Assembly (NCBI GenBank): GCA_025526915.1
Contig: JAHLKH010000103.1
Location: forward strand, 28,862 to 92,861
DNA length: 64,000 bases
Direction of reading: 5' to 3'
Source of the DNA: Entophlyctis helioformis
Taxonomy: Eukaryota > Chytridiomycota > Chytridiomycetes > Chytridiales > Chytriomycetaceae
Shown: one piece after another, positions 12,230 through 21,857 of the stretch
How positions within the stretch are numbered: the stretch's first letter is position 1
How the letters are laid out: each line of letters opens with the position of its first letter
Made by a program: the position numbers and the translations under genes
Notes under the pieces: generated by a model
The model's input: only the letters and a program-made list of their open reading frames with translations
Database searches by the model: none
What the model was told of the DNA's origin: nothing

Positions 12230-14950
12230 CTACAACAGGACTCGGACAAGGGAATCCGTGCGAGCAGCATGGCTACTTGAATGTACATGAGTGCATTGTT
12301 GCGAGTACTCGCACAGCACATGCCATGGCATAGGCTTGCCAGCAACAATCCCGCATGGTGCTTGCCAACCAGCGCGCTGCTCGTGTGTCCAGAGATGAGA
12401 CTGGATCACCACAAGTGACTCTTGCAGCAAGTCCGCTCAACCCACCATAGCCAACCCATCACCCTCGAAATTCCGCATCTGCTCCGCATTGAATGCTTCG
12501 CCCCACGTCCCGCCAAGGACTAACCCCCACATCAAGTTTACCACGTCAGAAACAATATGTACAAGATCGCCGCGTATCTGTGGGTGTCCCACATTCTCGT
12601 GCGTTGCAATGGCGCGCGCTGCTGCGAACCGTGCGTCCAAGCCACGCTGCCCGTGCGCTGTGCGGATAGCCACACTCCGCTCCTCTGTGCACTCAAGTGC
12701 AAAGTGCGCAATCTCCAGCGTGCTTCCCAGATCCTCGCCGCACATGATGCAGCATGAGCCGTCACCAAACGGGTGGGCTGGGTCGAGCAGGTTGGCGTTG
12801 ATAGCGCGGCGAGCCGTGTAGATGCCGCCCACGCGTGCAAGCATCAGGAACCGTGCACCTTCCAAGCGTCGCGGGTCAATGACCGGGTCTCGTATGATAT
12901 TGGCTGTCTTCTGCATCTGGAACGCAGTGTAGATGGCGGCCGTGTCGCACTTGCTGGCAGACTTGAGCGTGACGGCCAGGCCGTATGCCTTGAGGCGTGG
13001 CTTGCTGTCTGGGTCGCCGTCGGGCAGGCCGGGCGTGGCCATGTAGCGGTTGTAGAGTTGGATCGAGCGGCGTGTCCAGTACCAGAGGCGTCCACCAACA
13101 GGTGCTGGCTGTGCGGGGCAGAGCAGGCCGAGAGCCGACTTCAGCTTGGGCGTCTTGAGACGAAGGCGCATGCGTGCGACCAGACTGCGGGCCACCATGG
13201 TTTGGATGCCGCACTCTGTCAGCATTGGGACGACGGGTGTGTACATGGGTGCACCAGGCATCTTGCGGACGCCCTGGTTGACAGCCGTCTGCAGAGGGTT
13301 TAGCGCCGACACATCGCTGCCCAGCAGCTCGAGACCGTAGTTGGCGATGCCAAGGACGGATCCCAGGTTGATGGAGTGGCGATAGCGCAGCGACAGCTTG
13401 CTGTTGGTCAAGACCGGGTGCAGCGCACTGGTCGCCTTGCGTATGGACTGTGCCTTGGACTTGATCCACTGCTTGAGCGTGAGCTCATGGTCGATCAGGA
13501 CGCCGAGGTACTCGTACTCTGTCAGCACGGGCACCGCCGCTCCATGCAGCTTGATGACGACGTCCGGCGGGCCGTTGCCTGCGTTGTGGTTTGAAGAACG
13601 CCATGATGCCGCACTTGTCGACACCAAACGCCATCTGCCACTTGTCCGCCCATGCCGCCACGACTTCCACCGCGGCTGCCAGCGCTGCATGAGACTCTGC
13701 GAGAATGACCACATCGTCTGCAAACATCAGTCCACGGATGCCATGACCGTCAGCCACGGCTGGGATGCTGATCTCGGGGATGCCATCGAGTATGTCGTTG
13801 AGGAACAGGTTGAACAAGAGGCCAGACAGCGGGCAGCCTTGACGGACGCCTCGCCTGACGTTGAACGGCTCAGAGAGCACATTGCCTGATCGTGCACATG
13901 CAGTGGATGATGTGTAGAGTGCCTTGAGGAACTCGTACGTGCGTGGCGGGATGCCCATCTTGCGTAGCTTCCACAGCAGTGCGCTGATCGGCACCGTGTC
14001 AAATGCCTTCTTGATGTCAATGAATGCTGCGTGTGTGGGCAGCTTGCGTGCACGCCGCCGCTGGATAATGTTGACGAGAGCGCAGACCTGCGCTACTGCC
14101 TCCTCACCGCGACGGAAGCCTGCTTGCTCGTGCGTTATGAGGTTATTAGCTTCAACGAATGTGTTGAGCCGCATGTGCACTGCTTTGCACAGCACTTTCA
14201 GGCCGACATTGATCAGCGAGATACCACGATGGTTGGACGGATCGCTCAGATCGCCCTTCTTTGGCAGCGAGGCAATGGACGCCGACTGCCACGCCTTTGG
14301 AATGACTGCGTCCTCGAAGATGGTGTTGCACACACGCATCAGCCCCTGTGCTGCTCCCGAGATACCGGCTGCTGCCGATCGCTGGCCCTGGAGCTCCGGT
14401 GGGATCTTTGCGTCAAACGCCTTGTAGAACGACGCAGGAATGCCGTCGTCGCCAGGCGCTTTGCGTCCATTCATCTCAGAGATGGCTGCCGCCAGATCGT
14501 TCCAGCTGAACAGCAGGTCAGTGTCGCGTGCGCCTTTCAGTGGCGCAGCAGGTGGTTGCGGCTCTCCACATCTGTTAATCCAGTAGCCGAGCTCGAAGCC
14601 GCCTGATGCGTCTGCTGCCAAGGCTGAGTAGTGCCTGTGCCAGATCCGTGCGATTGACTCGGGCTCGTGCTGCAGCACACCGTTGCTGTCCTTCAGTGGT
14701 GTTGCGGCTGCACCCGTGCGGTGCTTCCATCGTGCCATGTTGCGTGATGCCCTCCACGCTTCAGCGATGCGTCCATCATGGAACATTGTGTCAAGATCTC
14801 TGCCACGCTTCTGCCAGTTTTCCCGGCTGTCAGCACGGCAGAGCTCATTGGCCTCGCGCTTGGCTGCCTCGTATGCCTCGGCGTACGCCTCGACCTCCTC
14901 ACGCGTGCAAGCATCAGGAACCGTGCACCTTCCGAGCGTCGCGGGTCAAA
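12230..14950 (-). mobile_element. Non-LTR retrotransposon copy L1 (degenerate LINE)
   Basis: Reverse transcriptase on the minus strand in two frames, 14786-13485 and 13723-12437, with open 5' reading up to about 14905. RT motifs are clear: FIDIKKAFDTV (block A), GVRQGCPLSGLLFN (block B) and FADDVVIL (block C); near the end is a CCHC-like zinc knuckle (CIMCGEDL...H...C). Compared with L2, about 8 bp are missing near 13590, which shifts the frame, and the codon GTA of L2 is TGA at 12437, so this copy is dead. No endonuclease domain is present because the 5' end is lost. At 14908 the 5' part joins, in the same direction, a piece from the 3' part of another copy (14908-14950). The 3' end runs convergently into ankyrin gene A. 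Confidence 0.88.
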
Positions 14951-15024
14951 GCAGAGCAGCAGAGTGGATGCAGAGTTGATGTTCACGACCAAAACAGTGA
15001 CAACGTGCAAAAGCAAAAGGAAAC

Positions 15025-15097
15025 GGGGTCACCCCGGACTCGAACCGGGAGCCCCTCGCACCCGAAGCGAGAATCATAACCCTTAGACCAGTGACCC
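15025..15097 (-). tRNA. tRNA-Pro (anticodon CGG)
   Basis: A complete 73-nt minus-strand tRNA: acceptor GGGTCAC/GTGACCC, anticodon stem CTCGC/GCGAG with loop TTCGGGT, T-arm CCGG-TTCGAGT-CCGG, discriminator C, all typical of eukaryotic proline tRNAs. A minus-strand T-run follows (cctttttg-like, near 15015). LINE sequence ends 75 bp to the left and an ankyrin relic begins about 30 bp to the right. Confidence 0.95.
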
Positions 15098-15127
15098 ACA
15101 TTTCCATGCTGAGATTCTTGGCATGTG

Positions 15128-15346
15128 CATTATATTGATCTGTTTCTGTGTTTGTGTAACCGACGATTTGGTCTCATGCAGCCACTGAATCAGCGGCAGA
15201 CGGCCCGTGTGTGCTGCGCCGTCGATGGCGCCGTGTTTGCACCAGCAGCCATGCTCGTGCAGCCAACATGCCGCTGCACGATGGCGTGGCCAGCGTGCAT
15301 CGCTGCCCAGCCGCCTTCCTCGTTGCTGTCGCGGGTTTCCGTCCAA
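15128..15346 (-). pseudogene. Ankyrin-repeat relic of a different subfamily
   Basis: On the minus strand the reading includes CWLHEHGCWCKHGAIDGAA and TGRLPLIQWLHET, an ankyrin unit of the GAIDxAAxxGxLxxIxWLHE kind. It differs from genes A-F at many positions, so it comes from another branch. There is no start and no further repeats; the frame passes into sequence that is the 5' flank of TAF3. It is probably a relic, although it might be the 3' exon of an unseen gene. Confidence 0.55.
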
Positions 15347-15423
15347 GATCAGCAGCAGCGCAACGTCGCAACCTCACAACCACAACCACAACCACAACCA
15401 CAACCGCTGCAACGACCGCCCGC

Positions 15424-18400
15424 ATGGCCAGCCGCATCGCCATCGACGTCATGCGCATGTCCCTGGCCCGCCTGCTGCACCTGCACGGCGTCGACCGGCT
15501 GCCAGGCACGGCGCAGGATGTGCTCATCGACGTGTCGGCCCGCTTCCTGGAGCTGCTGGCCCGCACGGCACACGAGACGGCGCAGCTGAACGAGCGCACG
15601 CAGCCCAGCCTGGCCGACCTCGTCGTGGCCTGCGAGCTGGCCGGCCTCGACGTGGCCGAGCTGGCCGACTACGCCCGCGACTGGCGGGCCCGGTCCGTCT
15701 CGCTGGCCGAGAAGCGCGCAAAGGCCTCGGCGCTCGGGCCGTCGGGCGCTGGGCCGTCGGCAACCTCGACTGCTCTGCCGGCCGCCGCTGCTGGCGCTGG
15801 CCCGGCTGCCGGTGGCCAGAGCGACGCTCAGGCTGCTGGCACTGCAGCAACCACAACCACAGCGGCACCACCAACAGCAACAGCAGCAACAGCAGCAACA
15901 GCGGCCGTGGTGCCCGACGAGCGCACGATTCCGCCCTTGGGGTTTCCGCGCATGGAGCCTGGCCCATTCCCGCTAAGTGTGTGTTGTGCGCTGCCCTAGA
16001 TCCGCTCACGATCCGTCGTGTCTGACACCTGCGTCTGCCTTGCATCCGCCCAACAGACCCAGATCTGTTCGTTGAGGACGACGAGACCGCCTCCAGTCCA
16101 AGCCAAACGACTGCCGGACACGGCGACGACGATCTGATCAAGCGCGAGTCTGCCAGCTGCACCGACATGGACGTCGATGCTCCCGAACGCGATCTCGTCA
16201 AGGTCGAGAGCGGTGCCGACCATGCAGCGGACGCAGACAAGCTGCAGTACGTCGATCCGACACTGCCTCCCCTGCCAACAAAGAAAGACCTCGAGCTTCT
16301 CGAGCAGGCGATCCAAGAAGCAGAGGCTCCGGCAGCGGTTGAAGCGCCTGAATTGCTGCTGGATCTTGAGGAAGATCTTGCCGACGAAGGCGAGTTCGGC
16401 CGTGGCAGAAGCGGCAATCCCTACGCCGGCCCGGTCTCCTACCATGACTCGCAGCTGCTGGCCAGCGGCCGCAAAGTCGCGTCGTTTCCCGCGTCTGCAT
16501 CCAAGCCAGGCAGCCGCATCAAGGACCTGGGAGACGACATGCAAGTCGACACGCAGTTGCCTGCACACCTACAGAACCCTGAAAAGACGTCGTTTGATCT
16601 GCTCGTTGCGGCCATCCAGAGCATCAATCTGCACTCGGCACCCAACCTGGTGATCCCCAACGACGACATGGTGCGGTACATGACCCGCCGCGAGATTGTC
16701 GGCATTTCCTTCCTGGGCGACTCGCTCTTCCCCCACGATCGCGGCTTCATCGACGATGTGTTTGTGATGACGCTGTCCAACATGGACGCTGTGTTTGGCT
16801 GCGAGAAGATGCCCGACGAGGCCGTGTCGCTGCCGCCGATCGATCAGATGCTGGACGTGCGCACTCGGCACGATCTGAGCAACAAGCGTGTCTCGAATGC
16901 AGCTGCCTCGGGCACGGGTGCAAATGCGCCGCCTTCCATGGCCGGCGGCATGTCTGGCGCTGCATTAGCCATGGTGCCATCCATTCCGACTGTCAAGCTC
17001 AAAGCGCCGCTTCCAGGCACGCCAGCTCCGTCAGCCCAAAAGGCTGGCGCTGGACAGCCGGCAGACAGCGCGACCGCTGCATCAGAGGCGCCAAGCACAC
17101 CGGCGGCATCAGCAGGTGACGCGACCGTCTCTGTAAAGAAGCCGCGGACCACCAACGCAAAAGCACCAAAGTCTGCCAAGCCGCCTGCAGAGGAAGCGTC
17201 GACGGTTCCGTCGACACCGACACCTGCAGCAGCAGCACCGCAAGCAGATGCGGCCAAAAAGGCCGATCAGACGCCCCTGCCTTCTCTAACGCTCAAGCTC
17301 GCGCCGCTTGCACCGCCGCCTGCCCAGCAGACGCCAACGCCACAGGCAAAGCCGCTGGGAGATGCAACGCCAGGCACCGCACCAGTTTCTGTCAAGCTCG
17401 AAGCAGGAGCAGCCGACGCAGCGGCAACACCAAAGCCCGCCGCCAAATCCAAGCCACGGCCCAAGCCCACGCCCAAGCCTGCCGACGGTGATGCTGCAGC
17501 GGCTGGCAAAGATGCGAGCAAGGCGGCCCCGTCTGCTGCCGCATCGGACGCTGAGGCGCGGCCGTCCAAGCCAGCGCCGTCGCCGCGCAAGAAGCCTGCC
17601 AAGCCAGCACTGCCTGCAGAGGCACCGACGGCCCAGCCACCAGCAGCAGCAGCCGCATCGTCCTCTGAGGCATTGGCGCCAACGCCCTCAAAGCCAGCAC
17701 CTGTGGCGCCGCATATTGCGCGTGTCCAGGCAACGTCGGCAACGGCCAGCACGCCCCCAAAGCTAAAGTTCAAGCTGACGGTCGCGCCAAGCACGCCTGC
17801 ACCTGCATCTACTCCAGCCGCTCCAGCCGCTCCCGCGACGCCTGCACCTGCCGCTCTCTCGGTTCCCGCCACGCCTGCACAGGCAGCTACGCCAACACCG
17901 GCCCCACAACCTCCCAAGCCAACCAAACCGGCTGTGCCTGCGCCAGCACAGCAAGCCTCGCGACCCGCAACGCCATCTGGACCTGCAGAGCCAATGCCTT
18001 CCTTCAAGTTGACGTTTTCCACCAAGCCGCGCACCGCCACGCCTACCCCCAAGCCATCCACGCCACAGCCAGCACCGGCGCCATCTCAACCCTCGGCACA
18101 TGCGGCTGTCTCGTTGCCAGCATCTGCTCCCGCGCACCATGCCAATCGCAGTCCAAAGCCCAAACAAAAGCCCAAACCGCCGGCGCCAGAGCCTGCACAG
18201 ACACCATCGCGTCTTCCCACAGCAGCGGCCATGCCACCGCAGCAAGCACCCATCTATTCCACACCAGCAGCACTACCGCCAGCACCAGCACCAGCACCAG
18301 CCGCATCCACCGACGAAGAGGTCATAAACTGCGTCTGCGACTTACCGGCCATTGACTATGGCCTGTTCATGGTGGCATGCGATGTCTGTAGCCACTGGTT

Positions 18401-18470
18401 CCACGGCCATTGTGTCGGCGTCATGTCTGATGTGGATGAATGGGTGTGTCCACGATGTCGCCGTCGATGA
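15424..18470 (+). CDS. TAF3: TFIID subunit TAF3 (histone fold plus PHD finger)
   Basis: Two exons, 15424-15976 and 16057-18470, 988 aa. Residues about 1-85 form a bromodomain-associated histone fold (RMSLARLLHLHGVDRLPGTA) that in TAF3 pairs with TAF10. The acidic middle is followed by a long Ala/Pro/Lys-rich linker of about 450 residues. The last 50 residues are a PHD finger (CVCDLPAIDYG, CDVCSHWFHGHC, WVCPRC) with a complete C4HC3 zinc ligand set; in animal TAF3 this finger reads H3K4me3. The domain order matches TAF3 rather than TAF8, which lacks the PHD. It ends 52 bp before the first in-frame ATG of the next gene. Confidence 0.88.
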
Positions 18471-18521
18471 ATACAGCGCGTGGTTTTTGTTGCCTCTTGT
18501 CCATTCATTGTCATCAGCATG

Positions 18522-21500
18522 TACGGTGCGTGGTCGCGCTTTGTTGTTGACGGACGCGTTGTGACGGCGCGATACACAGAGAGATGCAGAGAGAGAGATG
18601 CAGAGAGAGTGGCTGAACAAAAGTGCCCCAACATATGCGCAGGACGTCCACCTACTGGGTCTCTTTCCAACCGTCCTGGTAGTCGTGCGGGTGCGGCTGG
18701 GTCTTGTAAGTTGCTGGCTATGGCTGTATCGCTGAGCTGTAGCGCTGATGGATGCCGACTGACCAAGCTGGCGGTCCAAGCCTGGGGTCGGCCGCAGGGG
18801 CAGGCGCCGCCAGGCATGCCACCACGCACAGGTGCAGTCCACGTTTTTGGTTGGGGTGTCCGTCTTGTTGCTGTACTGACCGCTGCGGCGACACCATGCC
18901 GTGCCCTGGCTGGCGTAGGCGTGCAGATGGTGAGACCGTGTCGGTTGCGTGTGCTACTGCTGGTGGTGGACGCACCACTGTTGACTGACAACAAACCCGT
19001 TTGGCATCGTTGCAAAGCCTCCTGGCACAGCCAACCGCATCAACCAGGCGCGTCCGGGCACTGCCGCACGTGCGTTTGGACTCGCAGTGTCCTGCATCGC
19101 CTTGCACCCCGCACTCTGCTCGCGACTGACATGCGGCATGCAACGCGCTTGCAATCAGGCATCAACGTCATCGACCGCCCGACCACACAGCAGGGTCTCG
19201 GCGGGATCAGGATCAAGAACCAGGGTCCAGGACGCATGGTCCAGGACGTCACGTTCTTCCAAAACGAGCTCCGCCAAAAGGTCAACATCCTCGCCGAGGA
19301 GATCTACCGCATCAACACCGAGATCGACACCGTCACCAAAGAGAACAGCAACTATGCCACGTTTGAGAAAAGGTGCGTCGGTGCGGCCGTGCGGCGATGC
19401 GTGTATTGCGGCGAACGGATGCTGACAGGCGTGATTCTTGGCTCGACTGTGTTGAAAGGGCGGACACGCTTGCTGAGGAGCTCAAGGAGTTGCAGGGACA
19501 GCTGGGCGATCTTAACACGCTGGTCGACAAGCTGCACACTGATACGGATCTGGACGAGCTGGAGCGGCAGTACAATCAGCTCAAGGCAAAGAACCAGCGC
19601 GAGAGCCAGGTGCTGGACGAGATCTTTATGCAGCGCCAGCAGTGAGTTTTTGCATGCATCGTCGCAACGACAAGTCTGTTGCTGCTGACTTGCGTTGCAT
19701 GGCAGGCGCGAGGCGACTATCCGCGATATTGAGAAGCAGATTGGCGAGGAGCGCCAAAAGGCCGAAGAGCAGATCAACGAGCTTGTATGTGCATTGGGCA
19801 TTACCATGTGGGCCGCCACGTCAACTGATGTGCATGGTTGTGGCAATAGGACCCGGCCCGTCGCGCCGAGTACCTGAGACTCAAGGACGAGAACGACAAG
19901 CACCTGGCCGCCATCTCGCGGTTCCAAGACGAGATGGAGCAGATGGCGCAAAAGTCCCAAGCCATGCAGCTGGTACGCAGTTTCCTTGGGCCGAGTACTT
20001 TTGCAGCATGCCACGGCAGAAATCTGACACTCAAGACAACAGGAACTGTCCCAAGATCTCATCAAGCAAAAGGCAGTGTCGCTGCATGAGCGTCTGAACG
20101 AGGTGCGCGAAAAGAAACGCGAGCTGGAGGAAGCCATCAAAAAGGCCGAGAATGAGTCGGGTCCCCAGGAAAAGGCCCGCCTGCTTGACCAGGTGGGTGA
20201 CTCGAATCTGCGTAACCACGTGAATGGCTCTGTTCAAAAGAAGCGGCTGATGGTGGATGTCGTGCGTGCATGCAGGTCAAGGAAGACAACCTCGAGACGT
20301 CAGGAATGGAGCGCAAGATCACCGAGCTCGAAGACCAGATCCGCAAGATCAAGGAGCAGATTTCTCAGGCCGATGCCGAGCTTGATCCTGCACAAAGTGG
20401 GCATCATTTCACTGCGTTTGAGCCCTGATTGCAAAGCACAGTACTGACACGCGCTGCTGGCTGCCACAGACGAGCGCAACGCCAAGTACGAGGAGCTTCT
20501 CAAACGCGACCGCGACATGCAGGCATTCTTGGACAGCTTTGACGAGAAGCGCCACGAGTGTCTGACACGCAACCAGGACTCTGAGCGCAACATTGTCGAG
20601 CTGCTTGAGCGCATCAAGGTTAGGCGGCCACCGCGTACCTGGGTCAATGTGATGCTGTGCACTGACATGAGAATGGCCAGACCATGTCCAAGAAAGACAT
20701 GAGCAACCTGCCGTCTGCCGATGGATTCAAGGAGCTCCAGGGCGACCTCGCGTTCAAGGAGAAGGAGATGCAAAACTCTGAAAACACCATGGAGGCTCTT
20801 GTCCAGGGTCAGCGCCATTGCACAACTCGTGCCCGCCGTTTGCAGTGCATCGCCATACTTACATGCTGGCGTGCTGATGGGTGCCGCAGAGCGCGATCGC
20901 CGCATGCAGGATCTCGAAAAGGTTGGCCAGCTCGAGACCAAACTCAATGCCGAGCTCAAGCATCTCCGCGAGAAGCAGCAAGCCATGACCGACGACATGT
21001 CCAAGATCCGCAACATTGACGGCATCAAGCGCGAGGCTGAGCTCACCAAGAAGGTATGTGTCCGCTCCCCTTCTCTCCTCTGGCCACTGTGCATCTGCAT
21101 CGCAGTGAAGGCAGCAGGGCAAGACGACTGGTGGCGGTGGTGGTGCTGACACGGCGGAGCAGAAAAACGCGACCGAGAGAGAGGATCTGCAGCTCAAGCG
21201 CGACTCGATGCGCATTGCCGTGCAGATGATCACGAACCGGTACGAAGCCAAGAAAGCACAGCTGCACGAGAACGAGACGTACACGCAGCTCGGTGCGCTT
21301 GAGCAGCGGCTGCGCCATCACGAGGGTGTCACGTACGGCTTCAAAGACTGTGAGTGGTTGTGTGGTGCGCCGTGGGTTGGGCGGCAGCCGGCTGACATGC
21401 GTTGGATGCGATGGACGGACTGGATGGATGGGCAGACATTGCGTCCAAGACGGCAGAGAGCGACTACAAGCCGCTTGTCAAGGACGTGCTCAAGCGCATG

Positions 21501-21554
21501 GACGAGCTCAACGGACAGCTGGGCAGGCTTATGGCTATGCCCGCCGCACGCTAG
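18522..21554 (+). CDS. IFT74: Intraflagellar transport protein IFT74
   Basis: Fourteen exons with matching phases: 18522-18705, 18781-18831, 19031-19069, 19159-19372, 19459-19641, 19706-19784, 19850-19972, 20043-20192, 20276-20396, 20470-20618, 20681-20807, 20890-21053, 21118-21349 and 21436-21554; about 644 aa (animal IFT74 is about 600). IFT74 pairs with IFT81 in the IFT-B core that moves tubulin into flagella. The N-terminus is a basic Gly/Pro/Arg-rich region (RPPTGSLSNRPGSR), which in the family helps bind tubulin. Then comes RPTTQQGLGG and a long coiled coil with LAEELKELQGQL and LVDKLHTDTDLDE, and near the end ESDYKPLVKDVL. The first exon start is uncertain because 18522 is merely the only in-frame ATG; exon 12 could begin at 21115. 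Its presence implies a flagellated stage. Confidence 0.9.
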
Positions 21555-21606
21555 TCTGGCCAGGCTGTTTGTGTGGGCTGTGCACCAAGCTCTGTCATGC
21601 AGACCC

Positions 21607-21612
21607 AATAAA
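21607..21612 (+). terminator. Poly(A) signal of IFT74
   Basis: AATAAA lies 53 bp after the IFT74 stop codon, a suitable distance for cleavage before the next gene. It is chosen by position only. Confidence 0.5.
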
Positions 21613-21669
21613 GGAGCGCGGATCTGGACGGCATCTGTGCATTGTGGCCGACTTCCGCCATCATCGCAC

Positions 21670-21810
21670 AAGTCCGACAGTCGACTCGGCCAGCGATGAT
21701 GACAGCGACAGCAGCAGCAACAGCGGCGGCGGTGATGCAGCAGAGCAAGGGGCAACCGCCGCCAGCAACAGCAACAGCAACAGCGACCACGGCCACGGCC
21801 AAGAGCATCG

Positions 21811-21857
<47 letters not shown>

